DNA of 64,000 bases from Ceratorhiza oryzae-sativae. Lineage: Eukaryota; Basidiomycota; Agaricomycetes; Cantharellales; Ceratobasidiaceae. This document shows, piece by piece, positions 36,782 to 48,829 of the stretch. A program made the position numbers and the translations under genes. Numbering within the stretch: position 1 is the first letter of the stretch; each line of letters begins with the position of its first letter. The notes under the pieces are model-generated. The model was not told the DNA's origin. It saw nothing but the letters and a program-made list of their open reading frames with translations, and ran no database searches. Location of the stretch: the NCBI GenBank assembly GCA_030998015.1, contig JARWMV010000241.1:992001-1056000 (forward strand), given 5' to 3'.

Positions 36782-37544
36782 TGTTATGACCCGCCTAGCA
36801 GACATAACCTAACAACCAAATATTGTACAGATTTATGGCATTTTTCCCGAAGCGGAACAAACCATAAACAGGATCACGTGATCTTGGCGCTTACCCAACG
36901 ATTAAGCGCCGGTGGTTACCCTGAACTCGCTCCAGCATTTCTCTCCCATGTTACCTGGAGCGAGGAGTGAGTTGTCACGTGACCTCGGCACTTACCCAAC
37001 AATTAAGCGCTGGTGGTTACCCTGAACTCGCTCCAGCATTTCTCTCCCATGTTACTTGGAGTGAGGAGCGAGTTGTCACATGACCTTGGTGCTTACTCAG
37101 CGATCAAGTGCCGGTGGTTACCCTGAACTCACTCCAGCATTTCTCTCCCATGTTACTTGGAGCGAGGAGCAAGTTGTCACGTGACCTTGGCGCTTATCCA
37201 GCGATTAAGCGCCGGGTGCTTAAGTCCAAAAGTCACATGACCCTGGACCTCGCGCGGCTCTATAAGATTCGGAGCCGCACAAACTTAAGACAAACAATTA
37301 CCTAACCCATAGTACTAGAACCATAACTGCTATGACGGCTTAGAATACACCGCAGCACCGCAGCCACAGGTATATAAGGAGGATAAAGCAAGACTGGATG
37401 CCTCAGCTTGCTTTATCTTGTCAACCACCATAGACCATAGCAAACACTGTAACTAGAACACTCAATACATACTGCATAGCACCAAACCGTCAACGCAGCC
37501 ACTACTTAAGTGCTCCACAAGGGAGCCTCCAGAGGGTCACAACA
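36782..37544 (+). repeat. 5' LTR of chromovirus B
   Basis: 763 bp, TGTTATGACC...CACAACA. Three 101-bp tandem units run from 36875 to 37183; each starts at CACGTG (CACATG in one) and contains an ACTCGCTCC/GGAGCGAG inverted pair. A TATATAAG box lies at 37371-37378. Confidence 0.93.
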
Positions 37545-37665
37545 TTATAAAGCAAGCTCTTAACTTAACTAGTGGCGAACATAAGTATACTACACAGATA
37601 CTAAGGGCTGAGTACACGAGAAAACCAGCTAACTCCTGTGATACATAAGAGAACATAAAGAAACT

Positions 37666-39498
37666 ATGTCACAGAGACCACAAACTCGATCTCAAAGCAG
37701 AGTGGCAAATAGTAGGCCACAATCACCCAAACCCATTGCTTCCCCAGAGGCTGAAGGTAACCCAGATGAGACCCTCCAAGGAATGCCAGGGGGGTTGCCA
37801 CAAAACCCACGACCAGTGGCTCAACCCAACCCCACTTGGGCCCCCATCCTGGGAGGGGAAATAGGGGGAATACCACTCCGCAGCCCTCAACCGCCAATTC
37901 ACCTGATAAATCCAGACCCAGAAGATATCTCAAATCCAGAGAGGGATGAGGTAGAAGATATGACCCAAACCATATATGAACAAGGCACGGCCTTGGCGGA
38001 AGAGGCAAGGACACAACCCCAGCCAGGTCCGGGAGCCATAGCCACTGCCAACCCTATTCACACCATTGCCAGCCATCAGGGGGGGCTCAAGGAACTTAGA
38101 GACAATAATCATAGGGAACTAGAAAAGGCAATCACGGGTATAAATCAGTGTCAAATATCACTAACCCGACAAGAAGGAAACGTGGACTGGATGGTAAGGT
38201 CAATGGAAACATCCAACAAAAATGTCCTCTATGTGGCAAAGAACCAGGACGACCTAAAAGCAGAAATGGGGAACCTGATAAAAGAATTAAAGGACATCTC
38301 CATGGAAATAAACCGGGTACTGGGAATGCAAGAGCGAAAGCTCGAAAGCTTAGAGAAGAAAACCAAAAACACAGGGGAGATCCTAATCGCACTAGAACAA
38401 CAGGTAACCGATCTAGGAAATGAGCTCCGGAAAACAACTGAAGCAGGAAGGCCAAGGGAAAGGACAGAAGAAACCAGGGGAAGAACTAGGGTGGTCATAG
38501 GAAGCCCCTCACGATCCCCCTCAGCCTCCCCAGTACGAACACCCTTTCTGGGAAGAACCTTCCAGGCTGAGTCCACAATAAGACCCCAAACAGAACCTCC
38601 ATCCCAAGCAAACCAACCTACCCTTGCTGCAAACCACACTCCTAAGGAGGCAAGACTAGGGAGACCCAGCAAATTTAATGGGAAAAAGGGGAAGGAAGCA
38701 GAGAACTTCATAATCAGCATGGAACTTTTCTTTGCTGACTATGACGAATCAGCCTTTGATGACCGAAAAAAGATATCTGCTGTGCTAATGAACATGGAGG
38801 AAGGGGAAGCAGCAAACTGGGCACAACCTTACCACCGGAAACTACTAGCAGGTGAACACACAGGTATTCTTGCATCCTGGAAAGATTTCAGGAAGGGATT
38901 CCTGGATGCTTTTAATGACCCAGTCATAAAGGAAAAGACCATCCGGAAACTAAGGAAATTAACACAGACCAAGAGTGCATTGGATTATGCTACCCAATTC
39001 CGGATCCTGATCCAAGAGGTAGACTGGAACCAGGAAGCCCTCAAGGACCAATTCAGGGAAGGTTTAAAACCCAAAGTACGACAAGAGATCCTAAGGATTG
39101 AAGTACTGGCAAATGAGGCTGAAGGTCCATCGTATACCTTAGATCAATTAATTGACTTTGCCTGCAAAATGGATGACATGCAGTTTGCAAACCAGAAAAT
39201 GAATACAAGGACCAGCAACTCATCAAATTCAACCTGGGCACCAGCAAAATACAAACAAGGGGGGAACAAGCCTTTAGGGACCAGTGGCAAACAGGGGAAT
39301 ACCCAAACCAACAACATGGTAAGGATACCAAACAGTGAAAAGGACAGGCGAAGGAAAGAAGGACTCTGTATCAAATGCGGTAAATCAGGGCATGTCCTGA
39401 AGGAGTGCCGAGGCCAGTGGACCTACGACAAAGCTAAGGTACAAGGGAAGGCCAGCAGACAAGTTGAGGAAGAAAGCAGCTCTGAGTCGGAAAACTAA
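37666..39498 (+). CDS. Gag of chromovirus B
   Basis: 610 codons, intact. The order is a Pro/Gln/Arg-rich N-terminus, a predicted coiled coil (about residues 165-265, rich in Lys/Glu/Leu heptads), the Gag core from about residue 330 (RPSKFNGKKGKEAENFI ... ASWKDFRKGFLDAFNDP ... LRKLTQTKSALDYATQF) and one zinc knuckle CIKCGKSGHVLKEC near residue 567. An acidic Glu/Ser tail precedes TAA. Pol begins 17 nt later in another frame, so it needs reinitiation or a shift. It encodes the structural protein of the virus-like particle. Confidence 0.92.
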   Translation: MSQRPQTRSQSRVANSRPQSPKPIASPEAEGNPDETLQGMPGGLPQNPRPVAQPNPTWAPILGGEIGGIPLRSPQPPIHLINPDPEDISNPERDEVEDMTQTIYEQGTALAEEARTQPQPGPGAIATANPIHTIASHQGGLKELRDNNHRELEKAITGINQCQISLTRQEGNVDWMVRSMETSNKNVLYVAKNQDDLKAEMGNLIKELKDISMEINRVLGMQERKLESLEKKTKNTGEILIALEQQVTDLGNELRKTTEAGRPRERTEETRGRTRVVIGSPSRSPSASPVRTPFLGRTFQAESTIRPQTEPPSQANQPTLAANHTPKEARLGRPSKFNGKKGKEAENFIISMELFFADYDESAFDDRKKISAVLMNMEEGEAANWAQPYHRKLLAGEHTGILASWKDFRKGFLDAFNDPVIKEKTIRKLRKLTQTKSALDYATQFRILIQEVDWNQEALKDQFREGLKPKVRQEILRIEVLANEAEGPSYTLDQLIDFACKMDDMQFANQKMNTRTSNSSNSTWAPAKYKQGGNKPLGTSGKQGNTQTNNMVRIPNSEKDRRRKEGLCIKCGKSGHVLKECRGQWTYDKAKVQGKASRQVEEESSSESEN

Positions 39499-39515
39499 TT
39501 GGTCCTACCACTTCC

Positions 39516-41432
39516 ATGTTGGAGGACCCCAATATAACCCCTACCGCAGATGTATGTTACCTCAAGAAGTCTAGTAATCAATCAATAATATACACTATGG
39601 TAGAGGGAATCATGGAACCAGCTAAGACGCTGATTGACTCAGGATCTTCAACCAACTTCATCGATAAGGCCTATTCAAGGGAAAAAGGGATTCCAACCAC
39701 TCCCCTCAAACACAAGAAATCAATTGTGGCCATTGATGGAAATGAAATCAAGGATGCCATAGAAGAAAGGGCAGAACTAAACAAAGTGGAAGGGAAGACA
39801 CTAAAATGCTCCCTTTATGTAATGACCCTAGGTGACACAGACATAGTCCTAGGGAAAGAATGGCTTGAAGAAGCAGAACCTATCATAGATTGGAAAGACC
39901 TTACCATCTCATACCCAGACGAAATCAAGGCAAGGGCAGCAAGTGAAAGCCTACAAATCCCAGAAGAATTTAGGGATTTTGAAGACCTATTTGGGGAAGA
40001 AGGTTTCCGAGAACTTCCACCCCACCGAGGTAACCTAGACTTCAAAATGGACCTGATCGAGGGAGCGGAGCTGCCAAAGCCTGCAAAGAGGTACAGTATG
40101 TCGCCAGCAGAAACAAAGGCGCTCAGGGAGTACCTAGAGGAGGAACTAAGAAACGGGAAAATAAGGCCCAGCCAGTCAGTTGTAGCTGCACCCTGTTTCT
40201 ATGTGAACAAAGCAGATGGAGGGCTTAGGTTGGTAGTCGACTACCGTAAGATGAATGACATCACCAAGCCAGACAGGTTTCCACTTCCAATCCAAATAGA
40301 ATTGATTGAGAGACTGAAGGATGCAACCATCTATTCAAAAATGGATGTTCGATGGGGGTTCAACAACATCAGGGTAAAAGAGGGAGACGAATGGAAAACA
40401 GCTTTCAGGACAGGAGAAGGCCAGTTTGAATGCTTGGTCATGCCATTCGGAGTAAAAGAAGGACCAAGAACCTTTACCAGGTTCATGATGGAAAAGTTCC
40501 GTGATATAATAGACGATTATGTGGTAATCTACATGGACGATGTACTAGTGTTTTCCAGAAACAGGGAAGAACACGTACAACATGTCAGGGAAGTGTTAAG
40601 AAGAATGAGGGAAAACCACCTCTTCCTCAAACCACACAAGTGTCAGTTCTTTGTGAAGGAGGTAAGCTTCATTGGAATTGTCATATCCCCAGAAGGGATA
40701 TCGATGGAAAAGGAAAAGGTAAAGGCAGTTCTAGAATGGCCAGAACCTAACACAGTAAAAGAAGTCCAAGCCTTCCTAGGCTTCGTGGGGTTCTATAGAA
40801 GGTGGATAGAGAAGTTTAGTACCTTAGCCAAACCCCTCACAGATCTCACCCAAAAAGATGTCAAATTCCTGTGGGAAAGAAAACAACAGGAAGCATTTGA
40901 AGCTATCAAAGAAGCAGTAGCAAGAGAACCGGTCCTGATCCACCCAAACCCAAACAGGCCATACATACTGGAAACAGACGCCTCAGGAGTGGCCATGGGG
41001 GCGGTACTAAGCCAAAAGGGTGATGACAACCGATTGCATCCAATTGCCTTCCTATCGAAGAGCTTCACCCCACCAGAGAAAAATTATGACACCTACGACA
41101 AGGAGTTGCTTGCAATTGTTAGGTCCTTAGAGCACTGGAGGTTATACTTAGAAGGGACAGAGGAACCTATTGTGATATACACTGACCATAGGAACCTCCA
41201 GTACTGGCAAAATGCCCAGATGTGGAATAGAAGGCATGCCAGATGGTATCTCACTCTGGCACCCTTCAATTTTCAGATTGTGTATAGACCAGGGAAACTC
41301 TCACAGAAGCCAGATGCCCTTTCCAGAAGGAGACCATGGGGATACCCCTATGGAACCACAGATCATGATTCCAGAAGAAAGGTTCATAGGTTTCATGGCA
41401 GAAGTACAGGGGAATTTCTGGGAAGAGCTTAA
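39516..41432 (+). CDS. Pol part 1 of chromovirus B: protease, reverse transcriptase, RNase H
   Basis: 638 codons. Protease motif LIDSGSSTNF near residue 41; RT fingers/palm with VVDYRKMNDITK, LVMPFGVKEGP and the catalytic VIYMDDVLVF near residue 339; RNase H with LETDASGVAMGAVL, YDTYDKELLAIV and IYTDHRNL. RNase H ends at PDALSRR (about 41327), after which this frame drifts into unrelated residues and stops at 41432. The integrase frame takes over from about 41331 in a different register, so one extra base, or a programmed shift, lies there. Catalytic residues look complete. Confidence 0.92.
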   Translation: MLEDPNITPTADVCYLKKSSNQSIIYTMVEGIMEPAKTLIDSGSSTNFIDKAYSREKGIPTTPLKHKKSIVAIDGNEIKDAIEERAELNKVEGKTLKCSLYVMTLGDTDIVLGKEWLEEAEPIIDWKDLTISYPDEIKARAASESLQIPEEFRDFEDLFGEEGFRELPPHRGNLDFKMDLIEGAELPKPAKRYSMSPAETKALREYLEEELRNGKIRPSQSVVAAPCFYVNKADGGLRLVVDYRKMNDITKPDRFPLPIQIELIERLKDATIYSKMDVRWGFNNIRVKEGDEWKTAFRTGEGQFECLVMPFGVKEGPRTFTRFMMEKFRDIIDDYVVIYMDDVLVFSRNREEHVQHVREVLRRMRENHLFLKPHKCQFFVKEVSFIGIVISPEGISMEKEKVKAVLEWPEPNTVKEVQAFLGFVGFYRRWIEKFSTLAKPLTDLTQKDVKFLWERKQQEAFEAIKEAVAREPVLIHPNPNRPYILETDASGVAMGAVLSQKGDDNRLHPIAFLSKSFTPPEKNYDTYDKELLAIVRSLEHWRLYLEGTEEPIVIYTDHRNLQYWQNAQMWNRRHARWYLTLAPFNFQIVYRPGKLSQKPDALSRRRPWGYPYGTTDHDSRRKVHRFHGRSTGEFLGRA

Positions 41433-42924
41433 AGAAGCTCAGGAAGAAGACGAATCTATCAGATCCTTAAGGCTGAGTGTGGCAAATAAAGAACAACTAC
41501 CGCCCTCAGTACAGAAGGAGTTTAGACGGTATGAAATGAAGGAGGGCCTATTAAGGTATGACGATAGGCTCTACATCCCAGATGACAAGGACTTGAGGTT
41601 GAGTCTCCTTGAGGAGTGCCATGACGCCCCAGTGGCAGGTCATCAGGGACAAGCCCGAACACTAGAATTACTATCAAGGGATTACTATTGGCCAGGAATG
41701 AAGGCCCAAGTAAACCGATACGTGGAATCTTGTGAAACATGTCAAAGAAGCAAAGGACACAAACAAGGCACTCCCCTGAAGTCCTTACCAATCCCATGGA
41801 AACCATGGGCAGATGTCGCATATGATTTCATTGTCAAATTACCTGTCTCAAAGGGGTACGATAGTATCTTGACAGTTGTAGATCGCTTCTCCCGGCAGGC
41901 CCATTTTGTACCATGTCTGGAGAGCACCAATGCAGAAGAACTGGCAGAAATATTCATAAGGGAAGTATGGAGACATCACGGGACCCCAGAAACCACTGTC
42001 TCAGACCAAGGGCCAACCTTTAACAGCCAATTCCTAAAAGCCCTATACAAAGGAATTGGGACAAAGCCCAGATTCTCCACTGCTTTCCATCCAGAAACAG
42101 ATGGTCTGTCGGAAAGGACAAATCAATGGGTAGAAGGGTTCTTAAGAACCTTCTGCAATTATAGACAAGATGATTGGGTAAAATGGTTACCCATTGCCGA
42201 ATTCTGCCATAACAACCACGTAAATGCTACAACAGGACAAACCCCATTTGAAACAGTATATGGAAAAAACCCAAGATGGGTTGTCCGAGAGGGAGAAGAA
42301 CCATCTGAGGCACCTGCTGCAGACAACATGCGTAATCAAATGGAAAAGGTATGGGATGAGGCAAGAGCCTCAATGGAATTACACCAACAAATGGAAAAGA
42401 AAGGGAGGGAATTCAAGGTAGGAGACAAGGTTTGGCTGCTCCTAACAAACCTCTCGTCCAAGAGACCCTCCAAGAAACTGGACAACCGAAAAGGGGGGCC
42501 CTTTGAAATCACAGAAAAGATCTCATCCCATGCATATCGCCTGGACCTACCTAAAACCATACGTGTACACAATGTATTCCATGTAAATCTCCTCTCGCCA
42601 TTCACAGAAGATAAAGACTTCCAAAGAAGGCAGGCCAAACCACCACCAATCATAACGGAAAAAGGAGAGGAGGAATACGAGGTGGACCACATTGCAAATT
42701 ATGAATGGCGGAATGGCGAGCTGTTTTACCAAATCAGATGGAAGGGCTACGACCCAATAGAAGACACAATGGAACGTGCCAGCAAGTTTGCTGACATGAA
42801 AGAGGTTCTAAATGACTTGCAAAGGCACTTACCAGACGCACCAATGCCAGTCAAGACAAGTCAGCACTCAGGTGACTTGAAAGGCAGGCCAAAGAGAACC
42901 AAACGAGGATCTGGAAAGCTTTAA
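41331..42924 (+). CDS. Pol part 2 of chromovirus B: integrase with chromodomain
   Basis: The frame is open from 41212, but homologous sequence starts around 41331 (GDHGDTPMEPQ). It has the His/Cys finger (HDAPVAGHQGQARTLELLSR ... CETCQRS, 41620-41745), the catalytic core with D in VAYDFIVKL, D in TVSDQGPTF and E in GLSERTNQW, and a C-terminal chromodomain (about 42675-42840, YEVDHIANYEWRNGELFYQI, then RWKGYDPIEDTMERAS), which targets integration to marked chromatin. It ends with a basic tail RPKRTKRGSGKL at TAA 42922-42924. It has no start of its own, so it is either fused to part 1 by a +1 shift or disabled. Confidence 0.92.
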
Positions 42925-43113
42925 AAGGAGCCATCCAGGATACCCAAGAAAGGCCAGAGTCCACTCTACCACCACACTTGCACCACAACACATAAACCCA
43001 ATTTCACTATGCCTTTCACCACTCGCCCTGCGTTTCCCTCAGGCCACTTTGCGCCCCTGGTTAATAATCAGGTCGCCCACGTCCGGTTGGTGCCCACCAC
43101 AAGACGGCCGGCT

Positions 43114-43415
43114 TGTAGAAATCATATTTGTACATACACGAATATTATACATATAGTTAGTGCTAGAACAATCGTATGCGTGAATGCACCGGAAAGCCAT
43201 GGAACAAGGACGCGCATGCGTTCTATACCATTCTACACTATTTGCACATACAGGCTCTATCGTGTATAAAAGGGGCGCCTTCGGCCTCGTAGCTAGTCAC
43301 CCATTGAATATATACTTTTCACCGGTAAATCACACACACGCCTTCGGCGTCGTCTTAAGCACACTGCGCACCGAGTACATATATTGTATTCGTGGTTATA
43401 TACATAGTTTCTATA
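43114..43415 (+). repeat. 5' LTR of the copia element
   Basis: 302 bp, TGTAGAAATC...TTTCTATA, with a TATAAAA box at 43265-43271. Confidence 0.95.
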
Positions 43416-43579
43416 GGTTATGAGCCCCGAGCTCATCGCTTAAGACCAGAAGTACACCGCGTGATCACCCCAGAGCGAAGCACATAGGCCCCGCAACGAC
43501 AGAGACGTCATACAGTGACCTCAGAGCCCAGAACAAACGAGTAAGACTCACCGCGTGATAGTAAGAGCTCAACACCGAC

Positions 43580-46500
43580 ATGTCTGACATGAACACAAGC
43601 TCCGGCACATCCGTTTATCGGATTACTCCACTGCATGGCACGGAGAACTTTAGCACATGGCGCATACAGATGGAAGATATCCTCACCGACCTAGGCCTAT
43701 TCGAATACGTGAACGGAACGAACCCGTTTCCCCCATACAACGTCAACAAGGTTCCAGACCCGAAAGCAGTAGGTTCAGATGGAAAGCCCAACCCCAACGG
43801 AACGAAAGACGAAGTCAGCACAACAATGAATAAGAACCAGGAGAAATGGATCAAGGAAGATCGGAAGGCACTCTCACAGATAAGATTACGCGTAGATGCT
43901 CATGCACTAACGCATATACAGAGCTGCAACTATAGTAGAGAAGCATGGAGTCTACTAACAAACACTTTCCAGGTACAGGGAACCATAGGCTTAATCGACT
44001 TACGTAGAAAGTTCTTCAGTCATCGCATGACTGACGGAGAAGACGTCGAAGAACATTTGCGCAAAATGCACGATTGGTTTCAACAAATCAACATTATATC
44101 GCCCAATGCAATAACTGAAGTCGATTGGATCACAACATTAGTAGCTAGTTTGCCCGATTCATGGGATTCATTCACACAATCTGTAGATTTTAACTTCGAT
44201 CTTAAGAATATAAACCTACTTAGTGCGAAGGTAGCTAACCTTCGATCCCGCATTTTAGCCGAAGCACACAGAAGAAACACTCGAAGCGATAACGGTAAGA
44301 CCTTCTATAGTAATAACAGACCCAATTTTAGCAGTAGCACTCGGAGTTTCAACCCAACAAAGAACCCCTCACGCACTCCAGACAAATCGCAAACGAAGTG
44401 CAACAATTGCGGAAGAACGGGACATTGGGCAAAGGAATGTCGTCAGCCTGGCGGAGGCGCATACAAGCAGGGAAACAACAAACCACAGTTCAGGAACCCT
44501 GGCAAGAACTCATTCAACCGGTTCATGAGTCCAAACAATAAGCGTAACAATGCACGCGCTCACGCTGCGATCGACACAGAAGAAGCCCCTATTCAGCGAA
44601 ATGACAGCTTCTCCTTCTCAGCCTTCGATGACAAAATCCGATTTTGGAGCCGGCCCGGTAACCAATGGATTGCCGATAGCGGCACAACCACCCATATCGC
44701 ACATGACCAATCACTCTTTGAGGATTATTGAAATGCACAAGGTACAGTCACAGGAGTTAGTGGCAAGAATACAATCATAGGAAGAGGTAACATTACCCTT
44801 TGCTGTAAGAACCCGGCAACAAATGAGTATAAAACAATAACCTTGAAAGATGTTGCACACGTACCTTCATGTCCTACTAATCTAATCAGCTTATCTCTAG
44901 TTACCGATCATGGATTAGGCATTCGGATGAATGCGAAGAACTTACAAATCTTATCCCCGGATGGAAATACCATCGCAGTAGGCGAGAAATCCACAGATCA
45001 AAGCAAGGGGAACCCCTGGCAGTTATTGTGCGATGCCGTGTACCCATCTAAGCGCATACAGTCGGATACCAAGAATAACCAAACTGAGACAGTACTCACC
45101 AAGGTAAGCGGACGTACTTGGTACGATTGGCACAGGATTTTGGGCCATATCGGCGCCCAAGCGCTCCAGAAAATACAGACAATGGGAGCGATAACAGGCA
45201 TGGAAGTATCAGAAGGTAAAGAAGGTTTAGACTTCCAGTGCGAATCATGCATACAAGCGAAGATGTCAGTTAGGCCTTTTCCGAAAGAATCGAAGACTAA
45301 TATCACAAATATAGGCCAATTGATAGTTACTGATGTCTGGGGTCCTGCGTGTATACCTTCTATCGGAAAATACTTGTATTATGTATCTTTTACCGATGTA
45401 TCTACAAGATTTTCTACTGTAGCTTTTCTTAGGCAGAAAGACGAGACTCTGGATGAATACAAAGCATTTGAATCATTTTTACTAACACAGAAGAATGCTA
45501 AGGTTTTGAAGGTTCGATTCGACAACGGAGGAGAATTTGTTAATCAAAGCTGGAAAGCGCATACATCGAAAGCGGGTACCGTCCTGGAAACGACTGCTCC
45601 ATACTCAAGCCAGCAGAATGGAATAGCTGAAAGGCTAAATCGCACGCTTTTGGAACATGCTCGTGCAATGATGTTCGAGAGTGACACACCAAAGTTCCTT
45701 TGGAGCGAAGCGGTCGCATATGCATGCTACCTGAAGAACAGAGTACCTACCCAAGTACATGGAGTCTTTCAACTGACTCCATATGAGCGATTTTGGGGGA
45801 CAAAGCCCGACGTTAGCCTGCTAAGGCCTTGGGGATCGAAATGCTATGTACTGGATCAGGCAGTAAATCGATCTAAACTTGACCCCAAAGCTTTCAAAGC
45901 AGTATTTACAGGAATTTCAGATGTACAAGGCAAGTCCTGGCGATACTACAAGCCCGGCGCAATGAAGATTCTTCACTCGCGCAATGTGGCGTTCCTCCGA
46001 GATGACGATACAATGACGAACGATGGAGACGAAGTGCTCATTCCAATCGCTCCGCCTGCTGAGGGGGAGATTAAGAAAATTTCGGAAGATTCCAGCAAGC
46101 CAGAGCAATTGAAACGACAGCCTGGGACAGGGGGAGAGCTAAAGCCTATAAAAGCGAAGCTCAAAGACGAGACAGAGTCACCAGTGACTCCAATTTTATT
46201 CGATTCAACCAAGTCTACTACTACTGTAACATCTCCCACCGTTTCATCTCTACTTGAACCACTTGCGACTTCATCTACAACGCATACAACCTCCTCTCAA
46301 CCGTCTAAAGCAGTACGTACACTGTTAAAATCGTCTAAGTCCTCCGGCGCTAACTCTGGTGCTAAACCACAAGGACCATCGCAACCTCCAGCAATGTCGA
46401 AACCAGGCGCTACTATTCAGACCCGCTCTGCCCGAGTTGGTCAGCCAATTATGCGACTTGAATCTACTTGTGGCGCACCCAAGATCACTGTCATGGACGA

Positions 46501-48391
46501 TAAAGGTAATCTACCAATTGCTGCGCATACAGGCGAGCAACTGACAGATGATACAGTTGGCGAAGACGCTGAAATGGCCAATGTCTGTGTCGACAACCCC
46601 TACGCCAACATGCCGTCTCTCGAGCCTATCTACAAGATCAAGTATAGACCTGATGTACCACCTCTTGTGCCGATCACAGTGGATCAACTTGCTCGCCCAC
46701 AAGAATCCTACTTGGCGACTCTCAAGGCCAAGGAGAACGCCTTCATGAGCGCGTTCTACGAAGGGTTCATACACCAGTCTTTCATGACTCGCACCGACCC
46801 CGATGGCGACAATCCTTCCTACAAGGATGCGATGAACGGACCCGAACGCAACAGGTGGATCCAGGCGATGCAGGAAGAGTACGATCAACTTGTCCGAATG
46901 AAGACCTTTGAACTTGCCAGTCCGCCCGTCAACAAGAATGTCATTCAGAACAAATGGGTACTCACTTGCAAGCGTGACGAGAACGGCAACATCGCACGCT
47001 ACAAGGCACGGCTCGTGGCGAAGGGATTCACTCAAATCCCTGGTCAAGACTTTTACGACACTTTCGCCCCCATTGCCCACCTTGATTCGTTGCGTATTAT
47101 GTGTTCTCTCGCTAATTGGTATGATCTTGATATTCACCAACTCGATGTCGTTTCAGCTTTCCTTAATGGCGAACTCGACGAAGAACTATACATGCGCCAG
47201 ATCCCTGGCTTCGACGATGGCTTAGGTACTGTGCTACGTTTGAGGCGATCTTTGTATGGACTGAAACAGGCTGGACATGTATGGAATAAATATCTGGATG
47301 CGAAGTTGAAATCTTTAGGCTACACACGACTTTTGACAGATTCTTGTGTCTACCGGCGCATTCGCCATGATCGTGATGGCTATTATCTTTTTTCCTTTTT
47401 AGCAGTACACGTCGACGACTGTATTCTCATGACAACTCCTTCTCACACGTACGATGCGATCAACAAGCTGCGCCAAGAGTTTGATATGCGTGACCTAGGC
47501 GAACTGCAACATTTTATTGGCATACAGTTCACTCGAGATCGAGCCAACCGCACGCTCACGCTCTCTCAATCCGCATACATTCTCAATATCGTCGACAAGG
47601 CTGGCATGCTAGGCGCTTACCTGGCCGACACCCCTGCGTCGACTTCTACACAACTCGAGCACAACACCGGTCCGAAACCCAACTACCCTTATGCCCGAAA
47701 CATCGGCCGTCTCATGTACGCTGCTATCTGTACTCGTGCCGATATTGCTTACATCGTCAATCACCTCGCGTCGTTCACTACGTGCTACAGGCAACCTCAC
47801 ATCACGGCGCTTAAACAAGTTATTCGATACCTCGCTGGTACCGTCAATCACGGACTCGTTTATCAGCAAAACCCTCAAGATCTATTGAGCGATGTAATCG
47901 GCGAAGTTGGCTACTCGGACGCCGATTGGGGATCAAGCCTACTCGATCGCAAATCGATATCCAGCAACTGTTTCCTTTTAGGTGGCACTGCAGTCAGCTG
48001 GTCGTCGAAGAAGCAACACACCGTTGCTCTCTCTACGATGGAAGCTGAGTACATGGCTCTCGCTCATGCCTCTACTCAAGCTCTTTGGATCCGTCAATTC
48101 TTCGACGAGATCAGCATGCCATCGGAATCTCCCACTCTTATTTTGTCCGACAACCTCGCTGCACTTACTCTATCGGTCGAATCCCAGTACCGTGGTCGAT
48201 CGAAACATATCGACATTCGTCACCACTTCATTTGTGACTGCGTCGAAAAGCGTTTGTTATCTCCTATGTATGTTAACACAAAGGATAACTACGCTGACGC
48301 CCTTACCAAGCCACTCCTGGCGAACCAATTTCATACTTTGATGGAAGGGATTATGGGCGAACAGGAAGAACGTGATATTGAAATCATTTGA
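43580..48391 (+). pseudogene. Copia Gag-Pol polyprotein, one in-frame stop
   Basis: A single frame of about 1,600 codons interrupted only by TGA at 44729-44731. Gag (43580 onward) has a UBN2-type core (YSREAWSLLTNTFQVQG) and zinc knuckle CNNCGRTGHWAKEC (about 44401). The protease motif IADSGTTTHIAH (about 44670) lies just before the stop. Then come the integrase finger (HRILGHIGAQ ... CESCIQAKM), the core (TDVWGPA, RFDNGGEF, NGIAERLNRT), RT (KARLVAKGFTQIPGQDF, VVSAFLNGELDEELYMRQ, VHVDDCILM) and RNase H (SDADWGSSLLDRKS, ALSTMEAEYMAL, SKHIDIRHHF). Because the stop cuts the protease, the copy is probably non-autonomous unless it is read through. Confidence 0.93.
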
Positions 48392-48527
48392 GTAGCATAT
48401 ATACAATTTAAATAGCTGTAGTGTCTGAAAACGGAATCGTTATGTTTGTGAATTGTTTTGTAATTCTGTTTTGTCCGAATCTAGTTTGATTTCTTTACTC
48501 TCTTACGAGCATACGATTGAGGGGGAG

Positions 48528-48829
48528 TGTAGAAATCATATTTGTACATACATGAATATTATACATATAGTTAGTGCTAGAACAATCGTATGCGTGAATG
48601 CACCGGAAAGCCATGGAACAAGGACGCGCATGCGTTCTATACCATTCTACACTATTTGCGCATACAGGCTCTATTGTGTATAAAAGGGGCGCCTTCGGCC
48701 TCGTAGCTAGTCACCCATTGAATATATACTTTTCACCGGTAAATCACACACACGCCTTTGGCGTCATCTTAAGCACACTGCGCACCGAGTACATATATTG
48801 TATTCGTGGTTATATACATAGATTCTATA
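48528..48829 (+). repeat. 3' LTR of the copia element
   Basis: 302 bp; six differences from the 5' LTR: five C/T or G/A changes at CpG and one T/A change near the end. Confidence 0.95.

Larger units (their letters stand above)
43114..48829 (+). mobile_element. Ty1/copia retrotransposon nested in chromovirus B
   Basis: 5.7 kb, LTRs of 302 bp with TSD CGGCT (43109-43113, 48830-48834). After the 5' LTR comes GGTTATGAGCCCC, where an initiator-Met-type primer-binding site is expected. The polypurine tract GAGGGGGAG (48518-48527) precedes the 3' LTR. The LTRs differ at six positions, five at CpG sites, so this is a young insertion, later than chromovirus B. Confidence 0.95.

Noticed and set aside
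36875..37183. Regular repeat-spacer appearance suggestive of a CRISPR array
   Set aside because: The 101-bp units are tandem copies without unique spacers, lie in an LTR, and the genome is fungal.
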